NCBI GenBank assembly: GCA_029260015.1
Contig: JAJDEB010000044.1
Coordinates: 1 to 64,000, forward strand
DNA length: 64,000 bases
Direction: 5' to 3'
Source of the DNA: Phycisphaerae bacterium
GTDB lineage: Bacteria > Planctomycetota > Phycisphaerae > UBA1845
The notes under the pieces were generated by a model that saw only the letters and a list, made by a program, of their open reading frames with translations, was not told the origin of the DNA and searched no databases. The position numbers were made by a program, and so were the translations under genes. Of this stretch, positions 40,702 to 51,800 are shown piece after piece. Position 1 is the first letter of the stretch. Each line of letters begins with the position of its first letter.

Positions 40702-43700
40702 ATGAAAGCAATCGAAGTAACGTTACGCAATCCCTATCTCGTCGTGGTACTGGTACTCGCGACGGTTGTGGTGGGTGTACGGGCCATGATGGAAATCCCC
40801 GCCGACTTGCTTCCCCAGTTCGACACGCCGGCGGTCCAGATCGTCACTTTCTATCCCGGTATGCCGCCAGAGGTGATGGAAAAGGACATCATGAGTCGCC
40901 TGGAAAGGTGGACCGGGCAATCGGTGGGCATTGAGCATCAAGAAGGCAAGTCGATGCTTGGCGTCTCAATCGTCAAGGACTTCTTCCGCGAGGACATCAG
41001 TTTCGATACGGCCATGTCACAGGTTACGTCGTTTGCGATGTCGGACATGTTCTACCTGCCGCCGGGCACGATACCGCCCATGATTATGCCGTTCGACCCG
41101 ACGGCATCGGTACCGCTGTGCCTGGTGAGCGTCTCCAGTCCGACCATGACGGAGCAGGAGCTCTACGACGTCGCCTACTATGAACTCAGAAATCGATTGC
41201 AGGCTATCCAGGGCGTGATCGCACCGGCCGTGTATGGCGGCGTATTACGCCGTATCTTGGCGTACGTCGATCCGATGAAGTTGGCGGCCCACGGGCTGTC
41301 GCCAATGGATGTCGTCAAAACCCTTGGCGAGCAGAGCGTCTTTATCCCAACAGGCAACGCCAAGATCGGCGACGTCGACTATCAAGTCCTCTCCAACGCG
41401 ATGACCAAGACCGTCGAGGAGATGGACGACCTACCGATCAGTTCAACAGGCGATGCGGTTGTCTTTCTTCGTGACGTCGCAAGGATCGAGGACAGCCATC
41501 AGATTCAGTCGAACAAGGTTCGCATCAACGGCAGCACGATGGCGTACATACCGATCTATCGCCAGCCCGGAGCGAACACGCTGGCTATCGTGGACTCCAT
41601 CAAAGCCAAGCTCGCACGGATCAATATTCGCCTCCGGCAGATGGACCCAAAGGCCGGAGACCTCGTCCTCGGCGTCGTGATGGACCAGTCGGGTACGGTG
41701 CGGGCGTCGATAAAGTGGCTTCAGGTGTCCGCTGTGCTCGGTGCACTGCTGGCTGGCCTCATCGTCCTACTGTTCCTGCGCAATTTACGGCTCACATTCA
41801 TCGTGTTCCTGTCTATTCCGCTCTCCATTCTCGCAACACTGATCGGCCTGTTCTACACGGGTGACACCATCAACAGCATGACGCTTGGCGGGTTGGCGCT
41901 GGCGATCGGAATTCTTGTCGATCAATCCATCGTGGTCATCGACAACATCGTGCGTCATCACAAACTCGGCAAATCCCCGATGCAAGCGGCGCTGCACGGC
42001 ACACAGGAGGTTTCGCTGCCCATTCTGGTTTCGACAGTGACCTTCGTCATCGTGTTTTTTCCGGTTGTGTTCCTTTCGGGTGTTCCGCGATTCCTGTTCG
42101 GACCGCTAGCGATCACGGTTACTTTCGCGGTGATTGCCAGCTACTTGATCGCTATCATGGTCATCCCGGCCTTCTCAGCCAAGCTACTGAAGACGTCACC
42201 GGTCAAGGCGAATGGAGCAGACGGCTCTGACGGCGGGCCGATTGTGCCGAGCTGGTTTGAGAACATCTTTCAAACTGTCATTCGCGTGCGCTTCGTCGTT
42301 GTTCTGGCTTCGCTCGGTTTGCTGGTCATCACCGGACTCGTGGTCACGACCATGGGAACCGAGCTCTTTCCCCCGGTCGATTCCAAGCAGTTTTCCATCT
42401 ACGTTCGCACGCCGTCCGGCACGCGGATTGAAAAAACCGAGCGTATCATTGCCGCCATCGAGAAAAGCGTTATCGACGAGATGGGCGAGGCGGACTCCGA
42501 TCCGGAGGACGAAAAACACCCGGACTCCAATCTGCGGATTCTGATATCGAACATTGGCGTGTTGATGGATTGGCCGGCGGCATACACGCCCAACAACGGC
42601 CCCATGGACGCTTTCATGTTGGTGCAAACCAAGGGGAAAAGCGATAAGCCCAACACGTTTGAGATCGTTGACGCGTTGCGGGAACGACTGAACCGGGAAT
42701 TTCCTGCGGTCGACTTCGCCTTCGACACGGGTGGGATGATGACGGCGGCGCTGAACTTCGGGCTTCCTTCTCCCATTCAGGTACAGATTAGTGGCAGCAA
42801 TCTCGAAAAGGCCCAGGAAATCGCTTCACACATCCAAGAGATCGCGGCAGCAGTGCCGGGTACGACCGATGTGCGAATCGCCCAGCGCAACGACTATCCC
42901 CAACTCAACATCGAGGTGGATCGTGTCAAGGCTCACCAGTTGGGTGTTACGCAGGAGGAGGTTATCAAGAACGTGGTCACGGCCCTGAATTCGAGCATCG
43001 GATTCAACCCGGCGTTTTGGATCGCGCCGAACTTCAATCACTATTTTATAGGCGCGCAATACCGCGAGGAGGACATCGACTCGCTGGAGACGCTGCGGGA
43101 TATTCCGATCACCGGTTTCAAGAATCAACAACCGGTTCCACTCCGCAACCTGGCAGAGTTCAATATGAGCTCCGGGCCGGCGGTAGTCAACCACCACAAC
43201 ATCACGCGAGTGACCGATGTTTTTGCCAACGTAGCGAGCGGTTACGACGCCGGATCAGTGGCGGCGGAGATCGAAAGTCGCCTTCAGGAATCCGACTATC
43301 TCAAGGTCGACCAGAAACATGATGAGCGTGGTACGTTCTACGATTTGAGGGGCGAATTGAAGGGCTACAGTTTCAAGCTCAAGGGCGAGACGGAGACCAT
43401 GCGCAACGCGTTCTATCAATTCGGCACGGGACTCGGAATTGCGATTGTCCTGATCTACCTGGCGATGGTGGCACAACTTAGATCGTTCTCCGTACCGTTC
43501 ATTATTGTCCTGAGCATTCCCCTTGGTTTTGTTGGGGTGGTTGCTGCGCTCAAGATAACCGGTTCAAGTCTGAATATTCCTGCGTTCATGGGCATTATCA
43601 TGATGGCAGGTATCGTGGTCGAGTACAGCATCATCCTTCTGGAGTTTGCCGATCAACGTGTACGCGACGGATTGACCGTGAGAGATGCGATTCGGGAAGC

Positions 43701-43923
43701 GACTTGGATCAGGCTTCGCCCGATTCTGATGACATCGCTGACGACTTGGCTCGCGTTAATACCGATGGCCATCGGAGCCGCGGGCGGCGAGGCGAACGCT
43801 CCCCTCGCCCGAGCAGTCATCGGCGGCGTGTTAGCGGCCACTGTTCTCTCTCTCATCGTGATTCCCTGTATGTATGTGATGGTTAAACGTGTACCGAAAC
43901 TGGATGAGGCCGTGGTGTGTTGA
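40702..43923 (+). CDS. RND-family efflux transporter, inner-membrane pump
   Basis: The 1,073-residue protein is full length for AcrB/CzcA-type pumps. There are twelve helices in two repeats, with the N-terminal NPYLVVVLVLATVVVG, the porter loops, and the TM4 segment GGLALAIGILVDQSIVVIDN carrying the proton-relay Asp. PSPIQVQISGSNLEKAQEIA and MRNAFYQFGTGLGIAIVLIY lie in the second half. Long porter loops and the single Asp followed by Gln place it nearer to heavy-metal or divergent multidrug groups than to AcrB, but the substrate cannot be read. It is followed by the membrane-fusion protein and the outer-membrane channel. Confidence 0.95.
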   Translation: MKAIEVTLRNPYLVVVLVLATVVVGVRAMMEIPADLLPQFDTPAVQIVTFYPGMPPEVMEKDIMSRLERWTGQSVGIEHQEGKSMLGVSIVKDFFREDISFDTAMSQVTSFAMSDMFYLPPGTIPPMIMPFDPTASVPLCLVSVSSPTMTEQELYDVAYYELRNRLQAIQGVIAPAVYGGVLRRILAYVDPMKLAAHGLSPMDVVKTLGEQSVFIPTGNAKIGDVDYQVLSNAMTKTVEEMDDLPISSTGDAVVFLRDVARIEDSHQIQSNKVRINGSTMAYIPIYRQPGANTLAIVDSIKAKLARINIRLRQMDPKAGDLVLGVVMDQSGTVRASIKWLQVSAVLGALLAGLIVLLFLRNLRLTFIVFLSIPLSILATLIGLFYTGDTINSMTLGGLALAIGILVDQSIVVIDNIVRHHKLGKSPMQAALHGTQEVSLPILVSTVTFVIVFFPVVFLSGVPRFLFGPLAITVTFAVIASYLIAIMVIPAFSAKLLKTSPVKANGADGSDGGPIVPSWFENIFQTVIRVRFVVVLASLGLLVITGLVVTTMGTELFPPVDSKQFSIYVRTPSGTRIEKTERIIAAIEKSVIDEMGEADSDPEDEKHPDSNLRILISNIGVLMDWPAAYTPNNGPMDAFMLVQTKGKSDKPNTFEIVDALRERLNREFPAVDFAFDTGGMMTAALNFGLPSPIQVQISGSNLEKAQEIASHIQEIAAAVPGTTDVRIAQRNDYPQLNIEVDRVKAHQLGVTQEEVIKNVVTALNSSIGFNPAFWIAPNFNHYFIGAQYREEDIDSLETLRDIPITGFKNQQPVPLRNLAEFNMSSGPAVVNHHNITRVTDVFANVASGYDAGSVAAEIESRLQESDYLKVDQKHDERGTFYDLRGELKGYSFKLKGETETMRNAFYQFGTGLGIAIVLIYLAMVAQLRSFSVPFIIVLSIPLGFVGVVAALKITGSSLNIPAFMGIIMMAGIVVEYSIILLEFADQRVRDGLTVRDAIREATWIRLRPILMTSLTTWLALIPMAIGAAGGEANAPLARAVIGGVLAATVLSLIVIPCMYVMVKRVPKLDEAVVC

Positions 43924-44008
43924 TGCGAGTCCACCACAAAGATTCGCCCGCTGTGTTTTCGTGCGTTGATCCCGCCGGTGGGTGGAAGTTGGCGAGTCTT
44001 TTGACAGG

Positions 44009-45316
44009 ATGGAAACCGAAATGGATATAAAAATAACTGGAATGTGTGGTTGGCGGGTTTCAGCGATGGGTGCTCTGCTTCTACTGCTCTTGCACACGCT
44101 TTTGGGATCAGCGCAAGCGTCGGGACAGCAGAGCAACGCTAGCGCTAGGGTCAGAGCGGAGGTCGTGACACCGGTGCATCGTCCGCTCCTGCGCACGGTA
44201 AGTCTGCCAGGCAGCACCAGGGCCGACGAACTGGTAGACCTGTATGCCAAGACAAGCGGATTCGTTGGGACGATCGACGTCGACATCGGAAGTCGCGTCA
44301 ACAAGGGTGATGTTCTGGTGAAAATCGACGTACCCGAGATGCTGGATGAATTGCACCAGGCGAAATCACTTGTTCAGGCCAAAGAAGCCAAAGTCCGCGC
44401 GCTGCAGGCTCAGGCAGCGCAAGCCGCACAAGAGGTAAAAACGGCATCGGCGGACGTACAAGAATATGTTGCCAAACACAAACTGGGCCAGTTCAACCTC
44501 AAGCGCAAACAGGAGCTTCGGGAGGGCGATGCGATTCCGGAGCAAATGCTTGAGGAGGCGCAAACCGCCCACACTGTCGCCGAAGCGCAAATGGCGAAGG
44601 CTCGCATTAGGGTCGCCGCGGCCGAGGCGCAGCAACTAGCGGTCGAGGCCGACAAGGAAGTCGCGAAAGCGGAGACTAGCGTAGTCCGTGGCAATGTCGC
44701 ACGACTCGAAACGCTGATGGAATATGCCAAGATCAGGGCGCCGTTCGACGGCATTGTTACCATGCGCAATGTCGACCACGGGGCGTTCGTGCGATCGGCG
44801 GCCGAAGGCGCGACCCTGTCGCTCCTGCGGGTCGCGAAGATCGATCGCGTCCGTATCGTGATGGAGATCGCGGAGGGAGACGCAGCCTATGTCCGCCCCG
44901 GCACCGAAGTCACCGTGACGATCGCGGCGTTGGGTGGTCAGCCGATTTCCGCTGCGATTACGCGGACGGCTGGCGCCGTCAATCCGCTTACGCGCACCAT
45001 GCGGGCGGAAGCCGACCTGGACAATGCCGACAACTTACTTACTACCGGCGTGTACGCCATTGTGGTCGTCACTCTCGAATCGAAGAAAGAGGCGATGATG
45101 ATTCCTTCCAAGGCAATTCGCGCCACAGGAGAGGATAAGGTCGTGCTCGTGGTCAACGATGGCGTCGCACAGTCTCGGCCGATCAGCGTCGGATACAACG
45201 ACGGTATCTGGGCCGAAGTGCTATCGGGATTGGATGGGAACGAGGCCGTTATTTTGGGGACGAGCGGTGCGGTCACCGCCGGAACGGCTATTGCTGCGGT
45301 TCAAGCCGGCCTCTGA
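44009..45316 (+). CDS. RND efflux periplasmic adaptor (membrane fusion protein)
   Basis: The protein (about 435 residues) has a signal/anchor (MGALLLLLLHTLLGSAQASG), then a lipoyl/barrel-sandwich half (LYAKTSGFVGTIDVDIGSRV, KGDVLVKIDVPEMLDEL), a long coiled-coil hairpin rich in Ala/Gln/Glu (about 115-225), the second lipoyl half (YAKIRAPFDGIVTMRNVDHG) and the beta-barrel with VRIVMEIAEGDAAYVRPGTE. It links the inner-membrane pump to the outer-membrane channel. A start at ATG 44009 or 44021 is likely rather than the upstream GTG. It lies 85 bases after the pump gene. Confidence 0.9.
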   Translation: METEMDIKITGMCGWRVSAMGALLLLLLHTLLGSAQASGQQSNASARVRAEVVTPVHRPLLRTVSLPGSTRADELVDLYAKTSGFVGTIDVDIGSRVNKGDVLVKIDVPEMLDELHQAKSLVQAKEAKVRALQAQAAQAAQEVKTASADVQEYVAKHKLGQFNLKRKQELREGDAIPEQMLEEAQTAHTVAEAQMAKARIRVAAAEAQQLAVEADKEVAKAETSVVRGNVARLETLMEYAKIRAPFDGIVTMRNVDHGAFVRSAAEGATLSLLRVAKIDRVRIVMEIAEGDAAYVRPGTEVTVTIAALGGQPISAAITRTAGAVNPLTRTMRAEADLDNADNLLTTGVYAIVVVTLESKKEAMMIPSKAIRATGEDKVVLVVNDGVAQSRPISVGYNDGIWAEVLSGLDGNEAVILGTSGAVTAGTAIAAVQAGL

Positions 45317-45349
45317 TTCGCTATATTTGTCGAGAGCAGGCAAATCGAT

Positions 45350-47011
45350 ATGAACATGATACCAACGACCGTTCCGTCCGGGCGTTCAGTGCTTACCGAT
45401 CAAAAGCGCCGGCATGGCCGACTACGAGGTTCGACGTTTCGTCGCGGTTGCCTCTTGACATGCTGCGCACTCGTTCCTCTCGGTTGCCACCAGCCGATGA
45501 AAAAAGCGTATCCGCCGCGGCCAAACATTTCACCCGCCAAGCACGTCATCGATGAAAATCCGTTGCGGTTGGATACTTCGCAGACCGAGCCGATGTACAT
45601 AGAACTGCACGCAGTGGACTTGCCGACGGTCGTCCGGCTCGTCCAAGCGCAGAATTTCGACATCCAACAAGCCCGCCAAGCGGTCCAAGCTGCGCAGGGT
45701 GGATATGAAAGCGCCGTTGGCGACGCGTTTCCGGCCATCGTGCCTATGGCTTTTTTTCAGCGCCGAGACGGCCACTTCCTGAACACCGATGGTCGCATCT
45801 TCGATGTCGGTTCGGGTACCTTCTCCGCATCAGTCGCGATCGACTGGGTTATCAACCCCGGCCAGATCATCTACAACATCCTCGCTGCAAAGAAACGTCT
45901 TTACGCATCGGAATTCCAGGAAGAGCACGTCAAGATGGAAACGCTGCGGGTCGCCGCGGTGCAATTCTATTCTCTAGCGCTCGCTCAGGCCCGAATCGAG
46001 ACGGCCCGCCTGGGCGCCAAAGAGGCGGAGGAACTCCTGAGAATTGAGCAGGTACGGCTTCGGACAGGAACCGGTATTCAGGCCGATGAACTACGCGCCA
46101 AAGCGCAACTCGCAGAGCGGGAGCAGGATCTCGTGTCCGCGCTGCACGGCTTCTACCGCGCGTCCGTAAACCTCACGGTAACGCTGCACCTCGATGCGTC
46201 GGTGACGCTCGTTCCTAAGATCGATACGCTGCCGCGAGAAACACTCGTGCGCGACGACCTGGAAATCGACGAGTTGCTGGCCATCGCCGTGACATTTCGC
46301 CCGGAGCTGCAAAGCGTACGCGAACTCATGGAAGCCGCGTTGTCCGATCGCAAACGGACATGGTGGTCGGGCTTCGGACCGGACTTCACGGTCGGGTACG
46401 AGTACGGCGGCCTCACCGGCCATGCAAATAACGTCGTCCCGAACGAAGGAATTCCAGGAAACCTGGCGGTCAATCCACTGTCTGCAAACGGGACATTCAG
46501 TTCAAATCCTTTGGCCAACGGCCTAGTCAGAGAGGGCATCGTACGTGGATCAGAGCGGCTGGCAGGTTCGGACGATCAGACTTTTAGCTTCTCGCAATTT
46601 ACGCGAGGGACCGCCGGTGTGGGATGGCGATTCAGCGTCTCCACTTTCGGCGATCTTAAGAAAGCCGAGGCCGTCGAGGCGAGCGCGCTGATTGACGCCG
46701 AGCGGAAACTCGATGAGGTTCGCGCAAACGTTGTAAACGTTAATCAGGATGCGATCGCCAATCGAAGACTCGGCGAACTTGCGCTTCAACAGATTGCGTC
46801 TGCCGAGGAAGCCCTGCGCCTTTCTAAGGCCAACCTCCAGGCCGGCGCCATGACTACACTTGACGTGCTCCAAGCCCAGGACACGCTGACGCAAGCGAGA
46901 CTTAGGTACATCCTGGCGGTCGTCGGCTACAATCAAGCGCAAGTCAACATGCTCGCGTCACTCGGCTTACTGTCCGAGGATACCGTACTGGCGAAGACCG
47001 GTGGTTCATAA
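45350..47011 (+). CDS. TolC-like outer-membrane efflux protein (probable lipoprotein)
   Basis: The 553-residue protein has a lipobox-like N-terminus (CLLTCCALVPLGC) and two OEP repeats: LPTVVRLVQAQNFDIQQARQ to about residue 280, then IDELLAIAVTFRPELQSVRE to the end, with the long helical stretch LRLSKANLQAGAMTTLDVLQ. It should form the trimeric outer-membrane channel of the RND system encoded just upstream (33 bases). A Gly/Asn-rich insertion (about 365-405) would be surface-exposed. Start ATG 45350. Confidence 0.9.
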   Translation: MNMIPTTVPSGRSVLTDQKRRHGRLRGSTFRRGCLLTCCALVPLGCHQPMKKAYPPRPNISPAKHVIDENPLRLDTSQTEPMYIELHAVDLPTVVRLVQAQNFDIQQARQAVQAAQGGYESAVGDAFPAIVPMAFFQRRDGHFLNTDGRIFDVGSGTFSASVAIDWVINPGQIIYNILAAKKRLYASEFQEEHVKMETLRVAAVQFYSLALAQARIETARLGAKEAEELLRIEQVRLRTGTGIQADELRAKAQLAEREQDLVSALHGFYRASVNLTVTLHLDASVTLVPKIDTLPRETLVRDDLEIDELLAIAVTFRPELQSVRELMEAALSDRKRTWWSGFGPDFTVGYEYGGLTGHANNVVPNEGIPGNLAVNPLSANGTFSSNPLANGLVREGIVRGSERLAGSDDQTFSFSQFTRGTAGVGWRFSVSTFGDLKKAEAVEASALIDAERKLDEVRANVVNVNQDAIANRRLGELALQQIASAEEALRLSKANLQAGAMTTLDVLQAQDTLTQARLRYILAVVGYNQAQVNMLASLGLLSEDTVLAKTGGS

Positions 47012-48229
47012 GCGACCATTGAGCATTTCCGGCGTGTCATGGGTCAAGACGTGCTTGCGGCGAAAAGAAATCGGACGAATGGGAGCTCCGCCCCGGTTGC
47101 ACGCGACCGTTATGAATCCGCCCGTGCCGCCAAGCCGAAAACTCTGAAGTTGTTGCCGATATGCACCACCCAACGGTGGGTCAAAAGTGGGTCAGTCGCC
47201 ACCTGGTGACCGCTCGTTTTCAACTTCTCAGCCACCTGTCAGCGGCCTGCCACCCTCATCCTGACCCTCAAGATACGGTATAAGCCCTTGCCTGGTACAG
47301 GTTTATGACCGAGTCGCGTTTTCCCAAGCTGGACGTCGTGGACGGCGTTTCATTGCCGACCACTTTCATAATCCCCCGCGTCGAAATCGGTTAGGCGACT
47401 TGTGCTACCGGCCTTCAAACATGTAATTGACTGCGAAGCGGGTTGATCCTTGGTGCAATTCGCTCATCTGGCTGAAGCCAGTCGGTATCGCCTACCACGT
47501 AAGCCGCTCCGGTATAAGCAGTTACAGTACGCACCGTTCTTGTTTGAAATCGCGATTCTGGCGTCCACCAGCAACCGCTGGTCAAACAAGACGGGACCTT
47601 TGAGAATTTGCTTGATGGGCAGCCACTCAGACATGAATCTTTGGTACTGACATCCCTTGCATGACCACTTGCCTCAGTTTTTGAGCGAACAAATAGAAGC
47701 GACGAGTTCGACGGTGCCCCGGTTTCTTCGACGGACTGCATCAATTCCCAATGCTCGGAGCCGTTCACTGAGTTGAGGTGTTTGCACTTTGTCCATTTTG
47801 ATTGCGGCCGATGGAAATCGAACCCGAATCCCCACGTTCACCGCGCGGTGTTCTTGTCATTGGGGAACTTCGCGGTGTGACCAAGACGCGGATACATGGA
47901 ACGTCAATTTAGAATCGATGCGTTCAAGTCGGTCCAACAATCGTCTCGCTGCGAGAAACAGGCGAATCTTGGACATGAGCCCGGAGATTCGTGGACGGTT
48001 TGGAAGTGTTGGACCGAATATGACTGCAGTCATGACGCCGCGTAGCCAGCTCTAATTCAAGAACCAGCACATCTCGTTCGGGGATATTCTGCCCAGCAAA
48101 TTGCGGGGCTTTTTGCCAACGGTTTACCAGATCGCCTGATCGTGGCTCATCTTGCTCTGGTCTCGTTTTTCCATTCAACATATCGGGGCGGGTAGCGTAT
48201 AGGGTAGTGGGAGATCCGTGGAGACGGTG
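47012..48229. other. long intergenic region, only short unassigned frames
   Basis: About 1.2 kb between the efflux operon and the third sigma factor. Open frames at 47415-47768 (minus), 47789-48055 (plus) and 47924-48463 (minus) have no recognisable family or ribosome site. A minus-strand stretch near 47810-47840 includes a GGTTCGA-like sequence resembling a tRNA T-arm, but the stem does not pair. The last 30 bases before 48230 hold the GGAG ribosome site. Confidence 0.4.
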
Positions 48230-48790
48230 ATGGAACATGGCCAAATATCCGACGAGTCGTTGATGAGGCAGGTCGTTGAGGGCAACCGCGCACCTCTCGA
48301 CATTCTCGTCCGCCGATATGCCAATCCCCTGCTGACATTCATCGTGCGTATGACCGGTGATCGCCACCAAAGCGAAGAGCTTTTTCAAGAGGTGTTCGTG
48401 GCCGTATGGGCCAAGCGAAAGACGTACAACGGGTACCACGACTTCAAGCCTTGGCTTTACCAAATCGCCGTCAACAAATGCCGCTCTTCGTTTCGTCGCC
48501 GAACGCTTCCGATGGCGCCAGGGCCGTCCGACGCGTTGAATTCGGCTGCAAGAGACACCGGCAGTGCCCCTGACGATCGCGAATTGTCACAGGAATCAGC
48601 AGCCCTGGTTGCAGACGCCGTGGCGACCCTTCCAGAAAAACAGCGGGCGGTGTTGGTGCTGCGGGTGTGGTCATTGCTTTCGTACTCGGAAATCTCGCGA
48701 ATCTTGAATCGAAGTGAAAACACGGTGCGATCAAACATGCACCATGCGCTGGCCAAGTTGCGCGCATATCTGGAACGGCGTATGCGTTAG
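48230..48790 (+). CDS. ECF-type RNA polymerase sigma factor
   Basis: The protein (about 186 residues from ATG 48230, behind GGAG) has region 2 (MRQVVEGNRAPLDILVRRYA, QSEELFQEVFVAVWAKRKTY with FKPWLYQIAVNKCRSSFRRR) and region 4 (LPEKQRAVLVLRVWSLLSYS, EISRILNRSENTVRSNMHHA). It is a standard ECF factor, similar to sigma-W/RpoE-type members. The next gene, 29 bases downstream, is an alpha-2-macroglobulin that starts with an anti-sigma-like domain, so the pair probably forms a signalling unit. Confidence 0.93.
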   Translation: MEHGQISDESLMRQVVEGNRAPLDILVRRYANPLLTFIVRMTGDRHQSEELFQEVFVAVWAKRKTYNGYHDFKPWLYQIAVNKCRSSFRRRTLPMAPGPSDALNSAARDTGSAPDDRELSQESAALVADAVATLPEKQRAVLVLRVWSLLSYSEISRILNRSENTVRSNMHHALAKLRAYLERRMR

Positions 48791-48819
48791 CACCCGGCGT
48801 GCTGGTTGGGAGTCAGACG

Positions 48820-51800
48820 ATGTCAAACAGAAACCATGGGGCAAACAGAGAGCATGAAATCCTCACGCTCGTAGACGGTTACGTGAACGGGTTGCTTTCA
48901 TCGAGAGACAGAGCATTTGTCGAACAGCAGTGCGAATTCTCGCCAGTGTGGCGGGCGGCATTGGCGGAAGCGCAGAAGAGAGATGAACTGATGCGCAACT
49001 TACCTGAGAGCGAAGCATCGGAGGCTTTGATTCGCAAGACGCTGAGCGGGATTGAAGACCATGCAACCAAGAGCGACCGACGTCGGCGGGTTGGCATGCG
49101 ATTCGTCGCCTTCGGTGTCGCGGCTTCGGTCGCCATTGTCGGAGTGCTGCACGTTTACTATCTCACCCTGGCGCCGTCTCCTTATGATCTCCGGGTTTTC
49201 GGCCAAACCGCACTGTTGGCCAATTCGGACGCGTCGCTTCGCGTGCAATTATTCGATCGCGATCGCGAACAGGGTGTATCTGGGGCGCCGGTGGCAATCG
49301 GTTTGCGAAATATGCAGTCGGGCGATGTTTTCAAACTCGCGAGCTTCAAAACCGACACGGGTGGTTCACATCGCACGCGATTTCGCCTTCCCGATTGGAC
49401 CGATGGCGAGTACGAACTGAGCGTGATCGCAAACGTGGCCGGTAAGCGGGAGGCCATCACTCGTCACATCAAGCTGACGCGGTCTTGGAAACTCATGCTC
49501 AGCACCGACAAGCCCGTCTATCAACCGGGCCAGACGATTCTGTGTCGCAGTCTGGCACTACGCAAACCAGACCTAAAGCCAATCGCCGGTCACGGCATGA
49601 CGTTTACGATCACCGACCCCAAGGGAAATGTGATCTTCAAGCAGCACGACGTGACGAGCAAGTTTGGAATCGCATCGATCGAATGCCCGCTGGCCACTGA
49701 AATCATCGAAGGCCCGTACACCATCGAAGCAACGGTGGGCGAAACAATCAGCCGACTGGCGGTCGAGGTGAAGAAATACGTACTACCGAAGTTTAAGATC
49801 ACGCTCGATCTCGATCAGCCGTACTACAAACCCGGTCAAACCGTGCGCGGTTCAGTTCAGGCTGAATACTATTTCGGAAAACCTGTCGCGAATGCGCGGG
49901 TCAACGTCAAAGCCGATGGCGTACACGGCATTTCGGCAACGCTGGCGGAACTCAGTGTCATGACGGAAGGGTCCGGTTTGGCCGACTTCGAGTTTACGCT
50001 TCCCAGTACCATGCCTGGCACTGAGCAGGTTTCGGGCGATGCGTCGATCGCGATCAGCGTTGACGTGACCGATCCGGCGGGTCAAAGCGTAGCGAAGCGC
50101 ATCCGTCTCCGAGTTACCACCAACCCCATCCGTGTTGAGGTTATCGCCGAAAATGGATCGCTCGTACGTGGTGTTTCAAACACGATTCACCTGCTTGCGA
50201 ATTATGCCGATGGCGAGCCAGCACGCGCGCGGCTGGCCGTCACTGGTTTGGATCACGAAATTCTGACCAATTCGATGGGCGTGGCAACGTTCAATCTGAC
50301 ACCGACGACCGACGAGGTTGGGATGACGATTCGCGCCACCGACGAGCAGGGCCGTGTCGGGCGCCGCCATGTCACCCTCACTTGCGGTAAGAACACGTCT
50401 GATTTCCTGATCCGGACGGACAAATCCGTGTACGACGGTGGCGAGACCGTTGACTTTCTTACCATCGGTTATGGAAGTCAGCCGGTGTTCATTGACTTCA
50501 TCAAAGATGGCCAAACGATTCTCACTGAAACGGTCGAGATGGTCGACGGCCGCGGTGCGTATCAGTTGGATCTGCCACCGGACATCTTTGGCACGTTGGA
50601 ACTGGTCGCCTACCGGTTCGGAGCGGCTGGCCTGCCCATCCGCAAGAGTCGCGTGTTGTTTGTACGACAAGCCAGCGAGTTGACGATCAAGAGTAACCTC
50701 GACTTCGACGAATATCGTCCAGGTGGCAAGGCGAAGCTGACCTTCACATTGGCGAATGGGGATGGACAACCAACGCCCGGCGCAATCAGCTTAGCCGCCG
50801 TCGATGAGGCGGTGTTCGGGGTGCTCGATCAATTGCCCGGACTCGAAGGACGATTCTTCATGCTCGAACAAGAGTTGCTTGAGCCCATCTACGCCATCTA
50901 TCCGTGGTCACCGAATTTAACCACCAGCAAGCCCACCGTCGATCGTATCGCGCTGGAAAACGCACTGTTCACTGTGGCGTCGAACGCGCGGACGCGCGGC
51001 ATGAGCGGTGGGCGCGGTGAGAGAATTCAGGCGCTTCTCGACTCCGGTTATGTAACTCCCCGAACGCTCCGAGTGTTGGAGGATCCGAATCTTGTCAAGT
51101 TGATGGAATCAGTGGATGGCTCCGACGAACTTGCGGCACTACTCCACGAAACGAATCAGCACACCTTGCAGGCGATCAGCTTTCCGGCAAAAGCACGTGA
51201 GGTGACTCGGACACGCCATTCGGCGCTGCGTAAAATGAAGACGACCTGGAAGACGCTGGGCGCTGCTCTTGCAGTCTGTGTGATGATACGCCTCTGTATG
51301 ATGTCGCGAATCTGGGTCAACATCATTGTGGTTGGTTTAATACTCGCGCTCCTTGTTTCAATACTATTGCCTTCATTGAGCAGAGCACGCGAAATGTCAA
51401 AGACCGTGGCCGCGAGGGCCAGCCTGCGGTCACTTGCCCAGGCGAATATGACGTTTACGTCGGACGATAAATCGGAAGCCGTTGTTCCCATCGCAGGTCA
51501 GAAACCTTTACCCGTCCGCGTTCGCGACTGGTTCCCGGAAACGCTTCTTTGGCGGCCGGAATTGATTACGGATGACAACGGGCGGGTTGAAATTGATATC
51601 GACTTGGCCGACTCGATCACCACGTGGCGAGTGTCTGCCAGCGCGGTGACCGCCGACGGAAGCCTCGGTGGATCGTCCGCCGCCATCCGTGTGTTTCAAC
51701 CATTCTTTGTTGACCTGAATCTGCCGGTGGCTTTGACACGCGGGGACGAAGTTACGATTCCCGTGGTGGTCTACAACTATCTTGATTCGGCGCAAACGGT

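Noticed and set aside
41880-41950. Defective proton relay in the RND pump (Asp-Gln instead of Asp-Asp)
   Set aside because: Metal-type RND pumps normally have one Asp followed by a small or neutral residue at this place, so it is not a defect.
47805-47845. tRNA gene 3' part on the minus strand
   Set aside because: A GGTTCGA-like loop is present, but the flanking bases do not form a five-pair stem and there is no anticodon arm.
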